This document shows, one piece after another, positions 1 to 6,772 of a stretch of 7,092 nucleotides of DNA. The DNA is from Chloroflexota bacterium (lineage in GTDB: Bacteria > Chloroflexota > UBA6077 > CF-72). How positions within the stretch are numbered: position 1 is the first letter of the stretch; each line of letters begins with the position of its first letter. The position numbers were made by a program, and so were the translations under genes. Where the stretch lies: positions 1-7,092 of the forward strand of contig JAFAWJ010000611.1 of assembly GCA_019242065.1 (NCBI GenBank), given 5' to 3'. Below the pieces are notes generated by a model that saw nothing but the letters and a program-made list of their open reading frames with translations, had not been told where the DNA came from and did no database searches.

Positions 1-822
1 CAGAGTGCCGAAGATGTGCACAATTGCACTCAGCTGCGCGAAACCAGATCTGACCGAACGCGTACCACTGTCCAGGAGAAGCCTGGATCAGCGCTTCGAA
101 TTCCGCGGCGATCCTGGTCGTCAGCGTTGCGACTGCCGCATCACGGCTGCCTGGAGCTACCGGCCGCAGCGCGGGTCGGAATTCCGCTCGATAGTGACAG
201 ACCAACGTCCGTACGCAGGCCACGGCAACGATCGAGGCACCAGTCTTGAGCGCCAGGCGGGCAAGGCCGCTCGGCAACCGAGCCAGGCGATCGAAAAACG
301 GAATTTCGACAGTTTGCAGGTCTGGACGAGCGAGGTCGCTCAGCAGGACGACGCCCTCGTTGTGCTGCAGCGCCTCGAGCAACACGCGGACGGAACGACT
401 GCGTGGCACGAGGCTGACGCCAGGCCAACTGCGGCGGAGGCGCACGCCGCGGCCATGTCCCAACAGCCCAGGTGGGGCAAAACCAGGATGACGCCGTGGC
501 CGCCCTGCAGCGCACTCCACAAGTGCTCGTCGTGGGCCAGTCGCGTGCACGCTCTGACCTCCGCGTCGTCGAGCGCTCGGGCCCATAGAAAGTCAACGTC
601 CATCCGGCCGAAGTTGCGGATGCTCGCCCGCGCCAGCCGCTCAGACTGGCAGACGCCGAAGGTTCGGATAAAATTGTCGCGGGTGCGCTTGAACAGGCCA
701 GGGGCGAGCAGAGGGACAACTGAAGTAACGGCGTCGGTCAGAGGTTGAATGGCTGTCGCCAGCAGGAGCAGTAGCAGTACCTTCTGGAGGCGGATGAGCA
801 GCGAGGCGAGGCCGGCCAACAC
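1..822 (-). pseudogene. LpxL/HtrB (PatA)-like lipid A or phospholipid acyltransferase, frameshifted with internal deletion
   Basis: Two adjacent reading frames on the minus strand together give an almost complete lysophospholipid acyltransferase of the LpxL/HtrB/PatA type, which moves a fatty acyl chain onto a glycolipid at the inner membrane. The first frame starts at a GTG (822) and gives about 134 residues: a hydrophobic N-terminus (LQKVLLLLLLATAI), then RTRDNFIRTFG, RNFGRMDVDFLW and the region of the catalytic HX4D/E motif, here HLGCWD. At about position 421 the homology leaves this frame, which stops near 340, and continues in another frame with no stop to the window edge. That second frame has VRVLLEAL, EGVVLLSDLARPD, VEIPFFDRLARLPSGLARLALKTGA, YRAEFRPALRPV and the near-terminal QWYAFGQIWF. 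About 27 residues normally found between the HX4D motif and the VRVLLEAL helix are absent. A single deletion of about 80 nt (length 1 modulo 3) would explain both the gap and the frame change. The codon after the last one visible lies outside the window. The start could lie slightly upstream, because the frame is open to a TAG near 866. The family is clear; that the gene is dead is inferred, and an assembly error is the alternative. Confidence 0.72.
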
Positions 823-958
823 CAGCGCGACGATGATCGCATTGGTAATCTGGCCGAGCGAAACCTAGACGCCCCCGGTTGCGGACGACGTGGTGCTGGT
901 CACGGTGGGCGCACGGATCGACGGTGTCGACGCGTCATCCCCGAGCGAAGCGTCAGGT

Positions 959-970
959 CTCCGTACGGAG
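959..970. repeat. 12-bp perfect palindrome CTCCGTACGGAG
   Basis: The sequence CTCCGTACGGAG is a perfect inverted repeat without a spacer. It lies in the non-coding stretch between the minus-strand acyltransferase remnant and the formate dehydrogenase operon, about 130 bp upstream of the predicted transcription start. It is too short and too unspaced to be a terminator and has no T-run after it. It could be an operator for a dimeric regulator acting on the operon, or chance in GC-rich DNA. Confidence 0.35.
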
Positions 971-1045
971 GACGATTCCGACTCGGTGTGCTGCGGTGTT
1001 CTCGTTGTCTACACCTGCAAGTGATACGCCGCCCGAAACGTGATC

Positions 1046-1059
1046 TTGATCTTGATCAA
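1046..1059 (+). promoter_or_regulatory. FNR/Crp-family activator box, TTGAT-N4-ATCAA
   Basis: TTGATCTTGATCAA matches all ten defined positions of the FNR consensus TTGATNNNNATCAA. Its centre lies between 1052 and 1053. If transcription starts at the A at 1094, seven bases after the -10 element TACAAT, the box is centred at -41.5, the class II position at which FNR and Crp contact RNA polymerase. The hexamer at the usual -35 position (1059-1064, AAGTTC) is poor, as expected for a promoter that depends on an activator. The left part of the box overlaps a tandem TTGATC repeat (1046-1057). Which Crp/Fnr protein binds here cannot be told from the sequence; the one encoded at the right edge is a candidate. 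Confidence 0.68.
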
Positions 1060-1081
1060 AGTTCGCGAGGCGCGTGGCGCG

Positions 1082-1087
1082 TACAAT
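1082..1087 (+). promoter_or_regulatory. -10 element TACAAT of the formate dehydrogenase operon promoter
   Basis: TACAAT differs from the sigma-70 consensus TATAAT at one base and stands in otherwise GC-rich DNA. It lies 22 bp downstream of the end of the FNR-type box and nine bases upstream of the first gene of the operon. Transcription would start at about 1094 (an A), so the mRNA would carry only about two bases before the GTG at 1096, making it essentially leaderless. Confidence 0.6.
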
Positions 1088-1095
1088 GAGCAGAC

Positions 1096-1317
1096 GTGGA
1101 AGTGACCGGCCGAGTCATTGCGCATCAAGAACAGCGTGTGCGGCTGCTCACCGACTCCGGCCAGGTGTACCTCCTCACCGTCGCCAATCGCGCGGGGCTC
1201 GACGCCCAGGAGCTGGCCGATTTTCAGGTACGCGGAGCGCGTCTGGCGGTGCGCTTCAGTGGCCAACCAAACCTTACAGGTGGGATTATCGACGGCATGC
1301 ACGAGGTTGGCGAGTAG
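1096..1317 (+). CDS. Small hypothetical protein leading the formate dehydrogenase operon (73 aa, probable small beta-barrel)
   Basis: The product is 73 residues and I do not recognise a named family. It has no signal peptide, membrane segment or cysteine. The sequence alternates hydrophobic residues in short strands broken by turns (VTGRVIAHQEQRVRLLTDSGQVYLLTVA, then RLAVRFSGQPN and GGIIDGMHEV), which suggests a small SH3- or OB-like barrel; this is inference. The stop TAG touches the ATG of fdnG directly (TAGATG), so the two are almost certainly co-transcribed and translationally coupled. The GTG start at 1096 has no Shine-Dalgarno sequence and sits about two bases from the predicted mRNA 5' end; a GTG two codons later (1102) is an alternative. 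Its position suggests a role in making or regulating the formate dehydrogenase, but no function can be named. The ORF is supported by its tight spacing and by its protein-like hydrophobic pattern. Confidence 0.75.
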   Translation: MEVTGRVIAHQEQRVRLLTDSGQVYLLTVANRAGLDAQELADFQVRGARLAVRFSGQPNLTGGIIDGMHEVGE

Positions 1318-4300
1318 ATGGCGCGGTGGTCACGTATCCAGGACGCCTTACACGATTGGTCGGTCCCGCGTCAGCTGCGAGGCCAGAGCGTGTTCTCGAC
1401 GGCCGCCGAGTCCAGCCTGTCGCGTACGCTGCGGCCGCGGCTCGAGACCGCTGACAAGGTTGGCAGCAGCATCTGTCCGTATTGCGCGGTTGGCTGCGCT
1501 CAGCTTATCTACGCCCGTGGCAACGACATCATCCACGTGGAGGGTGATCCGCGCAGTCCCATCAACCAGGGCACGTTATGTCCCAAGGGCGCGGCGACGC
1601 TGAGCTGGATTCAGAATCCAAACCGGTTAACGAAAGTCAAGTATCGCCGTCCATTCTCAGATCGCTGGGAAGAGGTCTCACTCGACTGGGCGATGGAGCG
1701 CATCGCGCAGCTGGTCAAGCGCACCCGCGACGAGACGTTCGTGGAGCAACTGCCGGACGGCACGCTTGTCAACCACACCATCGCCATGGCCGAGCTAGGT
1801 GGGGCAACGTGCGACAACGAGGAGAATTATCTCATCAAAAAGCTGTGCGGCGGCGGGCTGGGCATGGTCTTCATCGAAAACCAGGCTCGTATATGACACA
1901 GCTCATCGGTGCCCAGTCTGGGCTCCAGCTTCGGTCGCGGCGCGGCGACAACCGCGCAATGGGATCTCGCCAATGCCGACTGCGTGATGATCATGGGCTC
2001 GAACATGGCCGAGAATCATCCAATTGCCTTCCGGTTTGTCCTTCAAGCAAAAGAGAAGAACGGGGCGACCATCATTCATGCCGACCCACGTTTCACGCGG
2101 ACCTCAGCCCTGGCCGACATTTACGCACCGGTGCGCGCGGGCTCTGATCTCGCGTTCCTGGGCGGACTCATCAATTACATCCTCGAGCACGATCGCTGGT
2201 TCAAGGAATACGTTCTGAATTACACGAACATCTCGACCATCATCGAGGATGGCTATGCCAATCCAGGCGAGCTGGACGGGTACTTCTCGGGTTGGGAAGC
2301 CGACAAGCTCGACTATGCTGGCGACACGTGGCAGTACCGTGGGATGGATGTTCCCGCGACGTTGGCCGAGCACTACAGCCACGAAACGAGCGATCCCGAG
2401 CAGCGGAAAAAGAAGGCGGACCTGCTCACGCGTCAGGCGCCGCCACGTGATCCAACGCTGCAGGACCCACGCTGCGTGTACCAGATCCTCAAGAGGCATT
2501 ACGCCGCTTATACGCCCAGCGTCGTCGAGAGCGTTACCGGATGTCCACAAGACACGTTCTTGAAGATCGCCGAGACAATGTGTGACAACTCGGGAGCCGA
2601 CAAAACGACGGCCTGGTGCTACGCCGTCGGCTGGACCCATCACACGACTGGCGTCCAGATGATCCGCGCTGCCGCGATCATCCAGACGCTCCTCGGCAAT
2701 ATCGGGCGTCCAGGCGGTGGCATTCTCGCCTTACGTGGACACTGCAGCATTCAGGGCAGCACCGACGTACCGACGCTCTACAACTTGCTGCCGGGCTATC
2801 TGCCGCAGCCGAGTGCGCGCCAACCCCACAAGTCGCTCCGCGACTACATTGAATCCGAGGCGCCGCCGACCGGCTGGTGGCACAACTTCCCGAAGTACAT
2901 GGTCAGCCTGCTGCGCGCGTGGTACGGCGACTCGGTCGATCCACGCGGCGAATGGAATTATCAATTTCTACCCAAGCTGATTGGCGACCACTCGCAGTTG
3001 CCGATGATGCTGGCCATTCGTGATCGCACCATTCGTGGCCTGTTGCTCGTCGGGCAGAACCCTGTTGTCGGCGGCCACAACACCCACATGATCCGGAAGG
3101 CACTCCCGAATCTCGAATGGATGGTTGTGCGAGAGATGTTCGAGAACGAAACCGCCTCCTACTGGTACCGCTCGCCGGAGGCACTCGCAGGCGACCTGCG
3201 TCCGCAGGACATCAAGACCGAGATGTTTCTGATGCCCGCGGCCATGCCGGGCGAGAAAGAAGGTACATTTACCAATACCCAGCGCCTGATCCAGTGGCAC
3301 GACAAGCTCGTCGAGCCACCCGGCGACTGCCGATCCGACCTGTGGTTTTTTTATCATCTCGGGCGTCGGCTGAAAGAACTGTACGCTAGCAGTCACGACC
3401 CGAAGGACCAGCCCATTCAGGCTCTCACCTGGGATTATCCGACGAGCGGGCCGCTCCAGGAGCCCTCCGCGGAAGCGATACTCAAGGAGATCAACGGCTA
3501 CACCTGGCCAGAGCGTGAGCAGATTGCCGACTTCAAGGATCTGAAGGACGACGGCACGACGGCGTGTGGGGTGTGGATCTATACGGGCGTCTATCCATCC
3601 AGGGACCACAACCAGGCGCGCTCGCGCGCGGCTGATCCGCCGGATGGTCCTGGTACACATCTGGGTTGGGGATTCGCGTGGCCGAGTAATCGCCGGATCC
3701 TGTACAACCGCGCCTCGGCCGACCCCTCGGGTAAACCGTGGTCCGAGCGGAAGAAGTACGTCTACTGGGACCCGCACGGCGGTCCGGACGAGACAGGCGC
3801 GTGGGTTGGCGCCGACAAGCCTGATTTCGTCCTTGATAAAAGGCCCGACTATACGCCGGACTTTGACAGTGGCCCGCAGTCGGGCATGGATGCGATCGAC
3901 GGCAAGTCACCGTTCATCATGGCTGCCGACGGTAAGGCCTGGTTATTTGTGCCGTCCGGCCTGAAGGATGGTCCGCTGCCAACCCACTACGAACCAGTGG
4001 AATCACCCGTAAAAAATCAGATGTATGCACGCCAGGACAATCCGGTTGCCAAGAAGTGGGACCGACCAGACAATCCGTACCACGCGGTGGCCGATCCGAG
4101 CTATCCGTACGTTATCACCACCTATCGCCTGACAGAGCACCACTCAGGTGGCATTCCCACGCGCATGGTGCCCAGCACGGCAGAACTCCAGCCTGAGGCG
4201 TTCGCCGAGATATCGCCGGTGCTTGCGGACGAACTGCAGGTCCAGAACCTCGACTGGGTGGTTGTATCAACGGCGCGTGGTGAGGTCGAAGCCAAAGCCT

Positions 4301-4551
4301 TGGTCACGGACCGCTTACGTCCGCTAGAGATCGGCGGTCGGACTGTCCACCAGGTTGGCCTGCCGTGGCACTTTGGTTGGCAGGGATACGCTACGGGGGA
4401 TGTGGTCAACACGCTGTCGGCGATCGTCGCTGACCCGAACTCCAGCATCCACGAAGGTAAGGCGTTTACATGCAACGTCCGCAAGGGTCGACTGGTGCGC
4501 GGTCGGACGGGCGTTGGACAGATCCACGATCCTGCGGGGCTTGAATCATGA
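1318..4551 (+). CDS. fdnG: Formate dehydrogenase alpha (catalytic) subunit, selenocysteine-containing, FdnG/FdoG class
   Basis: This is the Mo/W-bis-MGD subunit that oxidises formate to CO2, 1077 residues when the UGA at 1894 is read as selenocysteine (E. coli FdnG is 1015). The N-terminal [4Fe-4S] motif is C53-x2-C56-x3-C60 with C88 in LCPKGA; Lys90 is the conserved electron-relay lysine. ENQARI-Sec193-His194 matches the E. coli context DNQARV-Sec-His. Other landmarks are MIMGSNMAENHP (about 224-235), ADPRFTRT (255-262), GWTHHTTGVQ (438-447), LRGHCSIQG with the formate-binding arginine Arg473, GQNPVVGGHN (579-588) and the C-terminal dinucleotide-binding domain from YRLTEHH (about 935) onward. 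A charged stretch before TLQDPRCVY, about 30 residues longer than in E. coli, and a 20-residue C-terminal tail account for much of the extra length. The ATG follows the previous stop directly, with GAGG 11 bases upstream. No twin-arginine motif or hydrophobic leader precedes the first cluster, so the enzyme is predicted to be cytoplasmic. A conventional ORF call would split this gene into fragments of 192 and 880 residues. Confidence 0.96.
1894..1896 (+). other. In-frame UGA decoded as selenocysteine (Sec193 of FdnG)
   Basis: This TGA lies in the fdnG frame between ENQARI and HSSSVPSLGSSFGRG, exactly where E. coli FdnG has selenocysteine followed by histidine. Strong homology continues on both sides without a frame change, and a selenocysteine insertion hairpin follows. 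The residue would be the ligand of the Mo or W atom. The alternative, a nonsense mutation in a cysteine enzyme, is unlikely because the downstream hairpin keeps all three SelB-recognition bases. Confidence 0.95.
1894..1930 (+). promoter_or_regulatory. Bacterial SECIS element (SelB-binding hairpin)
   Basis: Immediately after the UGA the mRNA can form an upper hairpin GG-U-GCCCA-GUC-UGGGC-U-CC (1908-1926): five base pairs 1911-1915/1919-1923, then two G-C pairs 1908-1909/1925-1926 separated by a U1910/U1924 mismatch. Counting the U of UGA as 1, U17, G23 and U24 are all present (1910, 1916, 1917) and sit at the bulge and in the apical loop, as in E. coli fdhF. These are the bases SelB contacts. 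A lower AGCU/AGCU pairing (1900-1903 with 1927-1930) is possible across a four-base bulge. The hairpin is coding sequence as well, specifying HSSSVPSLGSS. Confidence 0.9.
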
Positions 4552-5456
4552 GCAGTCCTGTGTTTCCAGAGCCCGTGCCCCGGCGAGCTGCCGAACTGAC
4601 GGCGAGTGTCATGCGTGGCGTCATCCCAGACGAGTCCGAGCTCACGGCCGGGGTGCGGATCGAACCTGGGCGCCACTATGGCTTTTTCACGGATAGTACC
4701 TTGTGCATCGGATGCAAAGCATGCGAAGTCGCGTGCAAGGAGTGGAACCTTCTGCCCGCGGACAACATCGGTCTGACAGGCAACAGCTACGACAACACTG
4801 GAGCGCTCTCGGCGACGACGTGGCGGCACGTCAATTTCGTCGAGCACGTCGACAGTGCGACGACCATGCAGCCATACCAGAGCAACTGGCTCATGATGAG
4901 CGACGTGTGCAAGCACTGCGAGCGCGCCGGCTGCCTCGAAGCATGTCCGACCGGTGCGCTGTTCCGAACGGAATTCGGGACGGTCGTCGTCCAGCAAGAC
5001 ATCTGCAATGGATGTGGCTATTGCGTCCCCGCCTGTCCGTTCGGGGTGGTTGAGCTGGACCTTGACGACGGCAAGGCGCACAAGTGCACACTGTGCTACG
5101 ACCGACTCAAGGGCGGGCTAGAGCCGGCGTGCGCCAAAGCGTGTCCCACGAACTCCATCCAGTTCGGTCCACTCGAAGAATTACAGGAAGACGCCCGCCA
5201 ACGCGTGGAGAAGTTGCACGCGGCAGGCGTGGACACCGCCTACGTGTATGGTGATTCCGCTGTCGACGGCGGCCGCGGCACGACCGGCGGTATCGGCGAC
5301 CTGCACGCCTTCTTTTTGCTCACCGAGCGGCCCGAAGTCTACAACCTGCCCGCGGCGCCGACGCTGCCGTCCACCCGGGTGCGACCAGGGCTGGTTCGCG
5401 GTCTGGCGACGATCGCCGGCATCGCCCTGGCAACCGCAGCCGTATTCTGGCGGTGA
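4548..5456 (+). CDS. fdnH: Formate dehydrogenase beta subunit, four [4Fe-4S] clusters with C-terminal membrane anchor
   Basis: The product is 302 residues and carries electrons from the alpha subunit to the membrane subunit. Four ferredoxin-type cysteine sets are visible: C53-x2-C56-x2-C59-x3-C63 (CIGCKACEVAC); C121-x2-C124-x4-C129-x3-C133; C153-x2-C156-x2-C159-x3-C163 (CNGCGYCVPAC); and C180-x2-C183-x11-C195-x3-C199. WRHVNFVE and the HKCTLCYDRL block are typical of FdnH/FdoH/HybA-like subunits. A single hydrophobic helix near the C-terminus (about 282-301, GLVRGLATIAGIALATAAVFW) corresponds to the membrane anchor of E. coli FdnH. The N-terminal about 40 residues before HYGFFTDSTLC are longer than needed and contain no export signal. 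The ATG overlaps the fdnG stop (ATGA), with GGGG eight bases upstream as a weak ribosome site. No cysteine ligand is missing. Confidence 0.95.
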   Translation: MSSPVFPEPVPRRAAELTASVMRGVIPDESELTAGVRIEPGRHYGFFTDSTLCIGCKACEVACKEWNLLPADNIGLTGNSYDNTGALSATTWRHVNFVEHVDSATTMQPYQSNWLMMSDVCKHCERAGCLEACPTGALFRTEFGTVVVQQDICNGCGYCVPACPFGVVELDLDDGKAHKCTLCYDRLKGGLEPACAKACPTNSIQFGPLEELQEDARQRVEKLHAAGVDTAYVYGDSAVDGGRGTTGGIGDLHAFFLLTERPEVYNLPAAPTLPSTRVRPGLVRGLATIAGIALATAAVFWR

Positions 5457-6451
5457 TCCAGACGATGCACAGCAGCAGCCCGTATGGTCGGCACACGGTC
5501 GAGGTCCTCGGCTCAGTTCCTGCCGACACACCCCCACCAACGTATTATGGACGTCCAGCGCTCAAGCCCGCCGAGTGGCGTTGGCTCATCACCACCTATC
5601 TCTTCACGGGTGGACTGGCGGGCGCGGCGCAGGTCATAGCCGGGATCGTCGATCTGCTGGGACATCGTCGCGACCGGCCACTCGTCAGCGCCGCCCGCTA
5701 TGTCGCCCTGGCTGGCGCGCTTGTCAGCCCGCTACTTCTGATCGCGGATTTGAAGACACCATCCCGCTGGTACAACATGATACGTGTCTTCCGCCCGACG
5801 TCGCCGATGAGCATTGGCTCCTGGACCTTGCTGGCGTTTGGCTCCGCGAGCGGATTGGCTGCGGCGGCGCAGATTGTCAGTGATTTCTTCGACGTGGCGT
5901 GGGCACGTCGAGCGGCCCGCTTTATTGGAGTCGCCGCCGCGATCTCGGGTGGCGTGATGGCCACCTACACCGGCTCGCTACTGTCGGCGACGAGCACGCC
6001 ATTCTGGGCCGTGGCCTACCGCTGGTTGCCGGCACTCTTCGGCGTCTCCGGTACGGCGACGGCGACGGCATTGCTGAGCCTGCTGCTGGAGCGGCAGCCC
6101 GGCACACGTCGGAGCCGACGGCGGCTGGAGCATCTGGCGCTGGTGGCGAGTTGTCTCGAGCTGGGGTTGACCGCAGGCGTTGACGCTCAGTTGCGACGCG
6201 CACGCGTTCGAACGCCGCTTGACGAGCCGTCGCTCGGAGTTGCGTATCGTTTTGGCGCGGTGGGACTCGGAGTACTGGCGCCGCTGGTCGTGCACGGACT
6301 TCAGGTACTGACTGGCCGCGACCTGCATGCGCTATCACGCGGTGTGGCGGTCGGGGCGCTGGTGGGTGGCTATACGCAGCGCGCCGCGCTGGTAATGGCT
6401 GGCAAGGAATCAGCATCCCGTCCACAGGACTACTTCAGGGTCGCCCGGTGA
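5453..6451 (+). CDS. nrfD: NrfD/PsrC-like membrane subunit of formate dehydrogenase (quinone site)
   Basis: The product is 332 residues and highly hydrophobic, with about eight membrane helices (roughly 43-70, 79-98, 118-146, 157-178, 185-213, 226-245, 261-288 and 294-316). The N-terminal YYGRPALKPAEWRW followed by YLFTGGLAGAAQ, and the loop DLKTPSRWYNMIRVFRPTSPMSIGSW, are characteristic of the NrfD/PsrC family, which passes electrons between an iron-sulfur partner and the quinone pool without haem. It takes the place that the dihaem cytochrome b FdnI has in E. coli FDH-N; I see no histidine pattern suggesting haem b. The GTG overlaps the fdnH stop as GTGA, has no clear Shine-Dalgarno sequence and is probably translated by coupling; the ATG at 5465 is an alternative start that would shorten the protein by four residues. 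Confidence 0.92.
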   Translation: MIQTMHSSSPYGRHTVEVLGSVPADTPPPTYYGRPALKPAEWRWLITTYLFTGGLAGAAQVIAGIVDLLGHRRDRPLVSAARYVALAGALVSPLLLIADLKTPSRWYNMIRVFRPTSPMSIGSWTLLAFGSASGLAAAAQIVSDFFDVAWARRAARFIGVAAAISGGVMATYTGSLLSATSTPFWAVAYRWLPALFGVSGTATATALLSLLLERQPGTRRSRRRLEHLALVASCLELGLTAGVDAQLRRARVRTPLDEPSLGVAYRFGAVGLGVLAPLVVHGLQVLTGRDLHALSRGVAVGALVGGYTQRAALVMAGKESASRPQDYFRVAR

Positions 6452-6762
6452 GTGTGCAACCGACGGCCGCGGACCTGCGCACCCAGGCACTCCAGTTGCT
6501 GGATGAGGCAATTCAGAAGCCTCCAGCCGAGCTGAAGGCCGAGGTGGACGTAGCGGAGCAGCGAATTGCGACTCTGCGCGACGTGCTGATCGATCAGCTG
6601 CGCAGCGGCTCGGTGGCCGAGGCGCGCGCCGCCCTGGACAGCGTGAACGTGGCGCTGACCCTCGTAGTGGGTCTGGAGTATCCGATGGGTGGCTTGCAGC
6701 GCAACATGCTGGAGGACGCTCGCGAGGTGCTCAAGGGGCTGACGCTCACCGCGCCACACTGA
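6448..6762 (+). CDS. Hypothetical helical protein downstream of formate dehydrogenase (104 aa)
   Basis: The product is 104 residues, soluble, cysteine-free and rich in Ala, Leu and Glu. It appears to be almost all alpha-helical, with heptad-like stretches (AADLRTQALQLLDEAIQ, AEVDVAEQRIATLRDVLIDQLRSGSVAEARAALDSVNVALTLVVGLEYP). I do not recognise the family. The GTG start overlaps the nrfD stop as GTGA and has AGGG seven bases upstream, so it belongs to the operon. It does not resemble FdhE or FdhD, the usual accessory proteins of formate dehydrogenases. An assembly, chaperone or regulatory partner role is possible from context only. Confidence 0.78.
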   Translation: MSVQPTAADLRTQALQLLDEAIQKPPAELKAEVDVAEQRIATLRDVLIDQLRSGSVAEARAALDSVNVALTLVVGLEYPMGGLQRNMLEDAREVLKGLTLTAPH

Positions 6763-6772
6763 GCCCTGGCCA

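Noticed and set aside
5..748. Plus-strand open frame of 247 codons at the left edge
   Set aside because: It is antisense to the acyltransferase remnant, has no recognisable motif and an Arg/Ser/Ala-rich composition typical of shadow frames in GC-rich DNA.
1041..1057. Short tandem repeat TGATCTTGATCTTGATC as a satellite or DnaA-like element
   Set aside because: It is too short for an array, does not match a DnaA box, and is better explained as part of the FNR-type site.
1009..1302. Minus-strand open frame of 97 codons
   Set aside because: It lies antisense to the 73-aa gene and runs across the FNR-type promoter. The plus-strand gene is favoured by its contact with fdnG and the promoter upstream.
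1894..1896. TGA as a true stop that makes fdnG a pseudogene
   Set aside because: The position, the flanking residues and the SelB-type hairpin all match known selenocysteine insertion, and the frame stays open with strong homology for 884 further residues.
2968..3777. Long minus-strand open frame of 269 codons
   Set aside because: It is antisense inside fdnG, whose plus-strand product is clearly homologous to formate dehydrogenase throughout.
4122..5081. Long minus-strand open frame of 319 codons
   Set aside because: It spans the fdnG-fdnH junction in antisense; both plus-strand genes have well-preserved family motifs here.
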